A stretch of DNA of 64,000 bases. Source: Echiichthys vipera. Taxonomy: Eukaryota; Chordata; Actinopteri; Perciformes; Trachinidae. Below the pieces are notes generated by a model that did no database searches, was not told the origin of the DNA, and saw nothing but the letters and a program-made list of their open reading frames with translations. The DNA lies in contig OY829646.1 in NCBI GenBank assembly GCA_963691815.1, forward strand, positions 6,103,152 to 6,167,151. The letters run 5' to 3'. Of this stretch, positions 9,284 to 39,804 are shown in pieces. Made by a program: the position numbers and the translations under genes. Position 1 is the stretch's first letter. The number at the start of each line of letters is the position of its first letter.

Positions 9284-11188
9284 CTACTCCCCTTTGGTGT
9301 CTGGCGGGAAATTCATGTAGCCCTGCTCTGGTGGTTGGTTTGTGGAGGCAGGTGCTCGAAGGCCGCTCACCTTCACATGGCTAATTGGGTCCAGGATCTC
9401 CAGAGGGTCACACAAACCTGACGTTAGACATAGCGTAGATGTGTGCAGTAAGCCATCATGGAGACTTTCAAAAGGGAGCACTTTCTTGGCATTCTCCAGG
9501 ATGTAGAATGACTTCACGTTCCTCAGGGCACGCTCTAAGGAACTGACTTGGTTGGAAAGCTTCAGGGTACGATCCTGAAGTTGTCTGTTTTCCACTTCTA
9601 AGACATTGACCTTGTGTTGGACAGTGGAGGCGGTCCTCATGCCTTTGCTGCCCATTTCCTCTGCCTCAAACATCTTCCTTAACAGTTCCCTCTTCTCCTC
9701 CAAAAGCTTCTCATTTTCCTCTGTCACTGTGTGGATTCGCCCCTTCTCCTTCTGTGAGAGGCAGGAGGCCAGCACCAGGTTGTTCTGCAGTTTCTGGATG
9801 ATGCTGTCCCTCTGTGCAATTTCTTTGAGAAAGACCAGCTTGGCCTGACGGAGCTTGTTCTTGTGCTGACTCTGTTTTTCGTTGTACTTCCTGATGTGTG
9901 TGTCTAGTTGGAGGAGAACTTGCTGCAGTTCCCACTGCAGTCTGTCACACTCCTGCTGACTGGCCATCAAGTCCTTCTGCAGTTCATGGCTTGAATTCTG
10001 GCTGGCTCTCACCTCCTCTCTGGCCTTGCTTATCTCAGCCTCCAGGATGGCAAGACGCGTCTCCTGCTGTTGGACACGGTAACTGAGCTCTGCACTGAGG
10101 TCTACTTCCAGCTGTTTCCTCCAGTCCTTCTCCTCAATCAGACGAGCTTTTAGCAGAGCCAAGCTCTCCTGGTTGCTGTCCCTTAGGTGCAGTCTTAAGT
10201 AGTACTCAGTGTCATTGAACTCTTCTCCATTCTTTAACAATTTTTCTTGGACATCATGCTTCTTCAGCTCTGCCTCAAGGCCTTTGATCCTCCCTAGCAA
10301 TACCTCCAGTTCACCCTCATGCCGATGCCTCTCCTCCTTGCTGGAATTCTGTGCCTCCCGTAGCAGTGCTTCCAGCTCCTTGTTCCTAATTTCCAGCTCT
10401 TCCTGTTCCTTGCGTAGTTGCCGTTGCAGCTCCCTCATCTGTACAAGCCCGTCTTCCATCACCTGATGACACCCTTCATGGATGTGATTCTTTTCTTGGG
10501 TTGACGAGTCAGACAGATTGTTTTGTGGTTCATTGCTAATGCTCTCGTCCTTTCCATCCTCTTTTATAACATATGGGTCTGCACTATTTATGGTCAGCTG
10601 GTCGAGGAGATTTTTCTTCTCAGATTCTATGACACGGCTTTGCTCCTCCCCCATCGCTAGCCGCATATGCTCCTGGTGGTGGACTTCTCTTAAGTTCCCA
10701 TTAAGGCTCTGGCTTTCCAGTCTCCTCTCAGCAGCCTCCAGCCTTTTCAGTAGTGTGGCCCTCTCGACCAGCAAGTAAGCCACCTGCTCAATGGGACTGC
10801 TCAAGCCCATCTCCCCGAGGTCCTCCTGAGCCAACATCTCCGCCAGGTCCTTGCTCTGACTCTCTTGTTGTTGTCTGATATGGTGAAGCTCTTGTCGCAA
10901 GTGTTCATTGTCTTTCTCATAGTTTGAAGTCAGACTCTCACGCTCTTCCAGTAGCCCATGAATATGTGCTACATAGCTCTCCATCTCCTTCATCTCACTG
11001 GCTTGCTGGGTACGTAAAGTCTGCATCTCTTGGGTGGCTGACTGAAGCTTTGCCTCCCTGGTGAGGAGCTGCTGCCACAGGTGTTGCTGCCGTTCCTCCA
11101 CACTGGCCCCTAAAGGCAAACCATCCTCCTGAAGCCGCATGGAAATCTGGTCCAACTCTGTCCGCACCTCTTTATGATCCATGTTCAT
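9284..11188 (-). CDS. Intronless coiled-coil protein, CCDC30-like
   Basis: A single uninterrupted frame of 634 codons, starting MNMDHKEVRTELDQISMRLQ. Almost the whole protein is Glu/Gln/Leu/Lys-rich heptad sequence, broken only by a Ser/Asn-rich linker around residues 200-235, so a long parallel coiled coil is expected. The C-terminal 90 residues lose heptads (SFYILENAKKVLPFESLHDG). There is no signal peptide or membrane segment. The second ATG (codon 3) has the better initiation context, A at -3 and G at +4. An in-frame stop lies upstream within about 35 codons. I half-recognise a resemblance to CCDC30-type proteins but cannot prove it. The absence of introns over 1.9 kb is odd for such a gene: it could be a retrocopy, or one large exon of a longer gene. 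The product probably has a structural or cytoskeletal role, which is inference. Confidence 0.6.
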   Translation of the reverse strand: MNMDHKEVRTELDQISMRLQEDGLPLGASVEERQQHLWQQLLTREAKLQSATQEMQTLRTQQASEMKEMESYVAHIHGLLEERESLTSNYEKDNEHLRQELHHIRQQQESQSKDLAEMLAQEDLGEMGLSSPIEQVAYLLVERATLLKRLEAAERRLESQSLNGNLREVHHQEHMRLAMGEEQSRVIESEKKNLLDQLTINSADPYVIKEDGKDESISNEPQNNLSDSSTQEKNHIHEGCHQVMEDGLVQMRELQRQLRKEQEELEIRNKELEALLREAQNSSKEERHRHEGELEVLLGRIKGLEAELKKHDVQEKLLKNGEEFNDTEYYLRLHLRDSNQESLALLKARLIEEKDWRKQLEVDLSAELSYRVQQQETRLAILEAEISKAREEVRASQNSSHELQKDLMASQQECDRLQWELQQVLLQLDTHIRKYNEKQSQHKNKLRQAKLVFLKEIAQRDSIIQKLQNNLVLASCLSQKEKGRIHTVTEENEKLLEEKRELLRKMFEAEEMGSKGMRTASTVQHKVNVLEVENRQLQDRTLKLSNQVSSLERALRNVKSFYILENAKKVLPFESLHDGLLHTSTLCLTSGLCDPLEILDPISHVKVSGLRAPASTNQPPEQGYMNFPPDTKGE

Positions 11189-11664
11189 ACACGTGCTTGC
11201 AGCTAAAAGAGGCTTTCTTGTGTTATTATTCCACTATGAACTCTCCAGTTACAATAGAAGTCCCACACGTCCTAGAGGTAATCCCTGGTAAGATGAATTG
11301 TAGCTGTTTTGGTTTAAATGAATCCTGATATAGTTCCTGTATACAAACTTCTGTCTCAGTAGAGTTGACCCTTCAAATTGAGATGCATTGTCTGATTGTC
11401 GACTGATTGAGTGCTGAGGACAACCGTGCTTAAGAGAATTGGCTTCTATCGGAATTCTGATGAGTTGCACAAGATCAAGGCAGCTGATGACATCATGACA
11501 TTCTATGTGACACACACACCCCAACATTCCACAGCACCCCGCCTCCTCCACCCCCCATGGTTACTGTTGCTAGGCCGTTCAAATTCTTTGTGCCCTGTTG
11601 GATTGATACTTTTAAACATAAACATCTTAATGTGCCCCAGTTGTGTTACATTGCAAAGAATATC

Positions 11665-11740
11665 AAGCCCAGTTCAGACCAAAGATTTGCAACAAGATGA
11701 GTTGAAACTCGCAACTACTTTTCAGGTCTGCCACGGCCAC
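11665..11740. repeat. Fragment of an interspersed repeat shared with 62,969
   Basis: AAGCCCAGTTCAGACCAAAG at 11,667 recurs at 62,972, and GAGTTGAAACTCGCAAC follows at a similar spacing. It is probably the end of a DNA transposon. No target duplication was identified. Confidence 0.55.
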
Positions 11741-12088
11741 CCGGTTAAGTTAGCGTAAACGCCAAGTACTGTTTGATCAGACATGTGTTTAGATGATACA
11801 GACTGATTTCAAAGTTCATCATGTCAAATCTCTAGGAAGAGTTTGTTAAAGTATGACACGTGCAAAAGTTGAAAAATGGCCATACAATTCAAAATGGCCG
11901 ACTTCCTGTTACGTTTAGGATATCGCTCCAACATTTTTCCAACATTTTACCAAACATCCAATGTTGACGTCCATGGGACCTCCGTGTAAGGGATATTTAT
12001 GGATCAAATGTGGTCTTTCGTGGACGTCTTTTCAATATTAAATATGAACTAATTTTAGACTACTTCTAAAAAAATAATAATAATAACA
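11741..12088. other. Intergenic sequence with a probable dispersed repeat
   Basis: No coding signal. Contains the phrases AAAATGGCCATACAATTC and AAAATGGCCGACTTCCTG, which I recall as common in fish genomic repeats, and a GGACGTC word that recurs inverted near 12,390. Boundaries cannot be set by eye. Confidence 0.35.
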
Positions 12089-12155
12089 TGCCCTTAAGTG
12101 TCTTGGCCAAGGACACAATGATCATTATACAAGGCAGGGCAGGGATCGAACATGG
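12089..12155 (-). mobile_element. tRNA-derived SINE fragment
   Basis: On the minus strand the order is GTTCGATCCCTGCCCTGCC (box B-like), then GTGTCCTTGGCCAAGACACT. This is the same box B and body order as in the SINE at 5,565-5,755. The 5' half with box A is absent. Confidence 0.55.
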
Positions 12156-12949
12156 AATTGCATTTCCAAATTTAAAAAAAACAGATAAATACAAAAATAA
12201 ATTTATGTATAAATAAATAACTTGATTATTCAAAATAAACATGTTCAAGAAAAGTAGAATATGTCGTATGTTGTAGAATAACAAAAAAATGTACATTTCC
12301 CGCACCTGTCATAGAAGTCCAAATGATGTCCAAAAAATGTTCCCAGTTCAAAGGTCAAATGATGAACATCAATATGATGGACGTAATTTGGACGTCGAAT
12401 AGATGACCAGAATTGGTCATGGATACTCGATGTCTGCGCCTGCAGCACAGTGCTTCCATCACATCCAATTGAAGCAGCTACATGGGCCACAGAGGCCGCG
12501 CACACCCGCACAGGCTACGCAGCGGACAAAGCTGAGTAAGAATGAGTACAATCTGTATATGATTAAGATACATACCTCATTGTACCAGTGTGCAATGAGA
12601 AGCAGCACAGTTTCAAAACCTGTTGAACTTACTGAACTTTGAAGTTTATTTCAGGCTGACTTTCAACAGCAAATCACACATGTCACAACAGTCTGAAAGA
12701 GGTGTAGGCTGAAGCTCTTGCTTATAATCATTTTTCAACAAATCATGTTTGAAAATAATAATAGGAAAATACATATAATATATAGGCACACATACATATA
12801 CATCTTTTTTTAATAACTCTTACATAAGATTAAGACCATTTGTAAATAAAAATAAACACGTCTTACATAACGATCGCGTATACAAGTGAAGTTGCACAAT
12901 TACAGTCAAAACAAACAGCTTATGCTTTACTTTTTTTTACTACTTACTT

Positions 12950-13440
12950 TCTGCTCAACCATTTTCATATTGTTTCAGTATATTATCTTTAAACAGTTTT
13001 AAAAGCTTACTAAGTGTACTACATGTCTTTTATTCCTCAGGACAGCTGTTCCATAGATTTACTCCTTTAACTGACATACAGGGATATTTTGCATTGGTCC
13101 TTACTAAACATTTATTGAACATACAATTTCCTCTTTATTCATGTGGGTATCCTCTTATCGAAAACAATTCTTGGATACTCTCTGGCAATAGGTTTTTTTT
13201 TGCCTTGTACATATTTGTAATGCTTTTAGTTGGACTAGGTCTTTAAATCTTAGAGCCTTTAAATCAATAAAAAGGCTTTGTTGCTTCTCTGTAGGTGGTT
13301 TTCTTTGGGATTCTTATGGCTCTCTTTTGAAGCATAAAGATTGAATGGGTATTTGTTTTGAATGTATTTCCCCATACTTCCACACAGTAAGTAATGTATG
13401 GGAGCACAAGGGAACAATGTGGCACCCTACTTCTCCATAT
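12950..13440 (-). mobile_element. LINE 3' end (L2/CR1-type RT C-terminus)
   Basis: The minus strand reads LVLPYITYCVEVWGNTFKTN at about 13,410-13,350, then LQKRAIRIPKKTTYRE. After frame damage it continues to YPCMSVKGVNLWNSCPEE and a stop near 13,035. The LPYxTYCxEVWG and VKGxNLWNS motifs are the standard C-terminal end of fish L2-like ORF2. Only this tail is present. Confidence 0.7.
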
Positions 13441-13668
13441 ATTTTAACTGTTAGAGACTAGATCTGGTGAACATATCGAACATTTAGCAACAAAAGAGTC
13501 AGATATTTCCCTCAGGAGCTGGGGGAGACCAAAAACAGAGCTAAAAGCAGAGTGAAAATTAGACGTACGGCACACGACAAATGATGTTGTTCCATCTTTG
13601 TTGTGTTTAAATAATAAACTGCTAACAGGTTTACTGAAACAACAATAAAAGCTAGAATATAGGCCTAT

Positions 13669-14892
13669 CAGTGGCGTCAATTCAGCCGAAGCTAAGGTAT
13701 GGCAAGTCTACTAGTCACATGATTTAACTGCAGTATCAATCAACAATGCAATACAATACATGCCCAGCAAATAATCATAAATAAGTGACAAGTCTGCTAT
13801 GTAGCTTATCTGTGTGGTTAGGAAAATGTGAACCTTTTCAGATACAGTCTCACTCACATCCCACTTACTTAACTACGGACACAAACACTTAACTACGCAC
13901 GTCAATCAATCAATTCAGTCATGGATAGCAAGTGGCAGGGTTAGAGAGCAGTAATAGCCTTTCTGACAAACACAAGTCACTCATTGTGTTCACTTCATTT
14001 ACTATGTAATTGCAACAATATCACGTGAACAAACCAGGTCAACTTAAAACTGTTAAAGTCCAAATGCAAAGAGGAGAGGGAGGGAGGGAGAAGAAAAGAG
14101 AAATCATATTTTTTTTAATAGATTAATAAGATTTATCTTGCCTTAAGATGAACTTTCATAATTAATCCATCAGTGGTTAACGCTGAGGCCTCAAACCGGC
14201 AAAGTCATTGACAAGTTCATCTGGGTCCAGTGATCTTACGACAGCCATTAACATAAGGTGTGTTAGCCTGTCATCCTCATAGTGGTCTGCAGGTAGGGTT
14301 TGACTCGTTATGAAACAGAGAAGAATCTTTCGTTTTATGCGGTGGAAACCGGAATTGTTGCTGCAGTTTTATGACCTCTGAAAAGCGACAGACATGGTGT
14401 TGAGTTGTCAGAGCCAACATGATGTTTTTCTGCTCCTCCACGTCCTTCATCTCAATTGTCCAAGTCTGATCCAGCTATTTCAATCTGAGAAATTGGTGGG
14501 GACTCAGACTCAAAGATTCAATTCGAGAAGTCATTGTGGACGAGTTCTCAGCCTCGATGCATGTAGTCTCCGTCTTCCTGTTAGCATCTGCATCCCCGGC
14601 GCAGGTGCTGGAGTGGCTAACAGTCCCGTTAACAGCCTGAATCCCACCTTCACTACCTGGTCTTCCTCCCTCCAACATTGGACCCATCACATGCCTTTTT
14701 AATTGATAAAAAAAGATTCTAAAGTCCTTTGCTTCCTTTTCATTTTAGTTAATTAGCTTAGCAAATAAAAATCTGCTAATTGACAAAGAGTAATTCCATA
14801 ATTTATTTATTTTTTTAAAGAAAATTTACATTTTCCCCTGGAGCCAAAGTGTGGCTGCTGCCATATCTTGCCATACCCGATTGACGCCCCAG
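13669..14892 (-). mobile_element. hAT element, degenerate, with perfect 8-bp target duplication
   Basis: Termini CAGTGGCGTCAAT on the left and ATTGACGCCCCAG on the right form imperfect inverted repeats, followed inward on both sides by GGTATGGCAAG. The flanks are AGGCCTAT at 13,661-13,668 and again at 14,893-14,900, a perfect 8-bp duplication as expected for hAT. Inside on the minus strand are a possible N-terminal piece (MMGPMLEGGRPGSEGG, near 14,690) and a possible C-terminal dimerisation end (DRLTHLMLMAVVRSLDPDEL, near 14,260-14,200). The middle of the transposase is gone, so it cannot move on its own. Confidence 0.75.
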
Positions 14893-14984
14893 AGGCCTAT
14901 CAAAAAAATGAAATATAACTGAATCTCTGTGAGCAAGTTTTCTTTTCTTCAACTGACTACATTTACTATCAACATTTTTCAAGT

Positions 14985-15369
14985 TTTAAGATTCAAGAAG
15001 CTTTATTTATCCAGAGGGAAATGATTGTGCACCAGTTTCAATACAAAGATGGGAAAGGATCAGAGTAACAATAAGCTAACATAAATCAAATCAAAATAAA
15101 GATAACATTGAATAAATCAAACAATTAACTAAATGTGAAAGAGTGCAACAGACATTGTGGTTAGACGTAGGTTTATACAATATACAACAATACGCAGCGT
15201 TCAGTTTAGCAGCAGATTGAAATAAGATAAGTACAAACTGAATAAGTGATAAGGAGCGATAAGTGCTAACAGCGGTAAAAGTGTAGCAGCATTTCTGACT
15301 GAACTGAGTTACAGTACAACTAAATAAAGTGATGCAGTGATGATAGAAAGTGACATTTGCTCAGGACAC
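14985..15369. repeat. LINE-tail-like repeat
   Basis: Begins AAGATTCAAGAAGCTTTATT, then ATCCAGAGGGAAATGATTG. This matches the familiar fish motif of a LINE or SINE 3' end in antisense ('...ctttattgatcc...ggaaattg'). The following 300 bp of A-rich sequence with many short words has the look of the same element. No coding sequence. Confidence 0.45.
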
Positions 15370-15372
15370 AGT

Positions 15373-17625
15373 GGCCCTAATTTATCAAACAAACGTATGG
15401 CAGAAAAACGTGCGTACGGCCATTTTCTGGCGACGGCATTTATCAATTTGGAGGTGAGCGGGAGCTACGATCAAATCTCACGTCTGGTCTGAGGTCGTGT
15501 ACGCAAATTTGAGCCTGTGTATTTGCGGTGCAGCACAGCAAAATCTGGCTGAAAATAATGAACAAACCTCAGCTGTCGTTAAGCATAAGCAGTCACATAT
15601 TAAGAACAGATAAAAACGATTCTTAAAACGAATGAAAAAAATATAAAAATTGTGGTTGGAGCAATTGATTGTACTCATGTGCGTCTGAAGGCACCATCCA
15701 TGAATGATTACGCATTCATCAACCGCCAAAACTACCACTCGATAAAAGAAATGTACAGGTGATTTGTGATGCCAAGCTGTCGCTTTTAAACGTGGTGGCC
15801 TGGTGGTCGGGCACACACACGATTCTTCTAAATATCAAAACAGCTCGGCTCCAGCCCTCCACGACCCCGACATTGAATGAATGAATGAATGTGTTGGCGC
15901 GAGGCTGCAGCAAGACGCACTGCAGAGCCAAAGTCATCTCCTCGGTTCGTGGCTACCTTCGATAAATTGCATTAAATCAAAAAAGGTATCAGATGATTAA
16001 CATCTTGGTATGGTTCTTCTAGGTGACAAAGGTATTGTAGGAATTTTACACAATACTTTTCAGAATTTCACACAAATGAAAAGGACCTAACAGAGTTATA
16101 TATTGCGTAATTCAAATTCTACAGGAGGCTTTCTGGAGTCAGCAGAGTCGTTGGTAGTTGAGTGCACCAGCAGGCATTTATTAGCAGAAGAACATCAGAT
16201 TCTACAGACGTCTGGAGAAATGTTCTATTCTCTATCTAGAGTAACTGTGAGCACACAGTACCCGTGATCAGAGGCAAGAAGTTCTGATATCTATTCTAAC
16301 TACTCCAGCATATAAACTTGTTACAAAGGCGTGGTTATGTGTCTGCTTGTGCGTGCATATGTGTATTTCAGAAGTAGCAGTCCTCCAGCCTCCATCTTCC
16401 TCCCTGCGCGTAGGAGTAGCCTCTGTATAGCAGGAGTCTTCTTCTTTATCTGTGAAGAAAGCACAACACGTACAGCAATTTCCCTAATCTCAACTAACTT
16501 TGCCAGGTGCATATTTGCAACATGGCTAGTTCATTGTCTGTGTGACCTTGACCGACTTACTGTTCCTGTGCTTTTGAAGAAAGCAGAAAAAGATTGAGTC
16601 AAAAGTTTGTATGCTTTTCTGTAAGAAGAAAAGCTTGAGCTTGGACTAATAATTAATAATCATTACTAATACACACGTTAACATATGATTATTAATTCTT
16701 CAATCATTGATTATCCCACTCTTAATCATCATTACTAGTACACATGCTGACACATGATTATTAATTGAATCATTACTAATACACACACTAACACATGATT
16801 TTAATTCTTCAGTATCCTCTAACGGTATACCTAATAACCCCGCTGGCAAACCCCGCTACAGAGCAAGAGCGCCGGTGTTGTGCCGTATTCAGCACCCCTG
16901 CCGTGAAATGCACCCCCTTGCATTATAGGTGATATTCTGGATCAGAAGGCTGTTGTTTCCACCTATAGGAGTAGTTTATATACAGGTAACCCACAACGGT
17001 CAGAACATTGGTTACTTACAGTCTTTAAACTATTCTAAAGAGGTTAAAATCACAAACTTGGATAATAGCGAACACAAAACAACACCTTCTGTATGTTCTG
17101 TGGAAATATACTGCAGCCATAATTACAAAATGAATGAAATGGATCTTTTGAGTAAGTTGAATGTATTTGACTTAGAGTTTCCTAAATATTATCCAAGCTT
17201 TTCTTGCAATTCATATGTTCAAAGGTGTGTGCTTTTAATTGGGTTACACCTGTCCATGTTATTCTTTTCCATACAGCGTTTTTATGGGCCCCTTTTATTC
17301 CACTCTTAAGACAAAAAGCACATCTTTATTTTGCTCCATCTCGGATGTCAGGATGTCGATCTGTGTGTGGGAAAAGTTTATTTTCTAACCTGCATTTCTC
17401 CTCACCGTGTTTGACCTCAGTGGGCGAGGCCTCCGAACCAGGAATATTTAAGGGCGTAACATGTTAATGATGAATTCAGCCGCCGCATTTATCAAGGCCC
17501 GCTCATTCGTACGCTGAGATTGGCCAGATAAGAATGTTTCATAAATCACACGTGGGTCCTTTCCTACGACCAATTCTACGCTCAGATCTGCGCCCATTTT
17601 CACGCAAGATTGATAAATGAGGCCC
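15373..17625 (+). mobile_element. PIF/Harbinger transposon with decayed HARBI1-like transposase
   Basis: The left end GGCCCTAATTTATCAA and the right end TTGATAAATGAGGCCC are inverted copies. They are flanked by AGT at 15,370-15,372 and 17,626-17,628, the 3-bp duplication size of this superfamily. On the plus strand at about 15,648-15,830, IVVGAIDCTHVRLKAPSMND is followed by FINRQNYHSIK and, after a frameshift, VICDAKLSLLNVVAWWSGTH. This is the DDE-domain start of a Harbinger nuclease, with the first catalytic Asp in AIDCTH. Stops and frameshifts make it a pseudogene. A short SINE-tail fragment with GAATGAATG sits inside at about 15,850-15,890. The rest of the interior is unassigned. Confidence 0.7.
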
Positions 17626-17714
17626 AGTGTCTCCACATTGATCGGACACTAAATGTGAAAAGGTAAAAAAAAAAGTTTCCCCTTAAAGTACCGTACTTGA
17701 GTAAATGTACTTAG

Positions 17715-18600
17715 CTCACTCCCATCACTGTTAAGTTGTTAAGCTAGCCTCATAGGTTAGCCTTCATGCTACACTCACTCCCATCACTGTTAAGTTGTTA
17801 AGTTAGCCTCATAGGTTAGCCTACATGCTACACTCATTCCCATCACTGTTGCGTTGTTAAGTTAGCCTCATTGGTTAGCCTACATGCTACACTCATTCCC
17901 ATCACTGTTAATTTGTTAAGTTAGCCTCATAGGTTAGCCTACATGCTACACTCATTCCCATCACTGTTAATTTGTTAAGTTAGCCTCATAGGTTAGCCTA
18001 CATGCTACACTCACTCCCATCAGTGTTGCGTTGTTAAGTTAGCCTCATTGGTTAGCCTACATGCTACACTCATTCCCATCACTGTTAAGTTGTTTAGTTG
18101 GCCTCATAGGTTAGCCTACATGCTACACTCATTCACATCACTGTTAAGTTGTTAAGTTAGCCTCATAGGTTAGCCTACATGCTACACTCACTCCCATCAC
18201 TGTTAATTTGTTTAGTTAGCCTCATAGGTTAGCCTACATGCTACACTCATTCCCATCACTGTTGAGTTGTTAAGTTAGCCTAATAGGTTAGCCTACATGC
18301 TACACTCATTCACATCACTGTTAAGTTGTTAAGTTAGCCTCATAGGTTAGTCTACATGCTACACTCATTCCTATCACTGTTAAGTTGTTAAGTTAGCCTC
18401 ATAGGTTAGCCTACATGCTACACTCATTCACATCACTGTTAAGTTGTTAAGTTAGCCTCATAGGTTAGCCTACTTGCTACACTCATTCTCATCACTGTTA
18501 AGTTGTTAAGTTAGCCTCATAGGTTAGCCTACTTGCTACACTCATTCTCATCACTGTTAAGTTGTTAAGTTAGCCTCATAGGTTAGCCTACACGCTACAG
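17715..18600. repeat. 59-bp minisatellite, about 15 copies
   Basis: Head-to-tail array. Each unit contains CCCATCACTGTTAAGTTGTT, then AGTTAGCCTCATAGGTTAGC, then CTACATGCTACACTCATT. CCCATCACTG words fall at 17,721, 17,780 and 17,839, fixing the period at 59 bp. Units differ by a few substitutions (for example TTGCGTTG or TTAATTTG for TTAAGTTG). The array ends about 270 bp before the NADSYN1 start codon. Confidence 0.95.
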
Positions 18601-18873
18601 TTTGAATAAAGCCGAGTTAAGTAATGCGTCTGTTATCCTGTGGAGGGCAGTAATGCGCTCAGAAGCGTTTAAACTGACACAGGGACAGAAGAAGAGGGTG
18701 TACACACTGTACTGTGCTCCAGAACAAGTTGAGTCAGGTCTGCACACCTAATGACAGCCAGGTAGACATAACTAAAGCTACAATATACAGCTCTTCCTGT
18801 ACCCGCTGACCACTCGCATTGTCCGCCAGGTTCGTTCCTGCGTACTCACCGCTGTAGCAGCAAACTGCGGACC
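18601..18873 (+). promoter_or_regulatory. Presumed NADSYN1 promoter and 5' UTR
   Basis: The only non-repetitive sequence between the minisatellite and the NADSYN1 ATG. It has no obvious TATA box. The ATG at 18,874 sits in ACCATGG, a strong initiation context. Position alone supports the assignment, and the transcription start cannot be read. Confidence 0.45.

Positions 18874-39804
<20,931 letters not shown>

Noticed and set aside
9606..10778. Serine/phenylalanine-rich plus-strand frames opposite the coiled-coil gene
   Set aside because: Predictable antisense of Glu/Lys/Leu-rich codons. The minus frame is the long one with heptads.
15478..15937. Minus-strand frames near 15.5-15.9 kb
   Set aside because: Shadows of the Harbinger transposase remnant, which reads on the plus strand.
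17715..18600. CRISPR-like or coding repeat array
   Set aside because: No spacers, period 59 is not a multiple of three, and no open frame runs through it.
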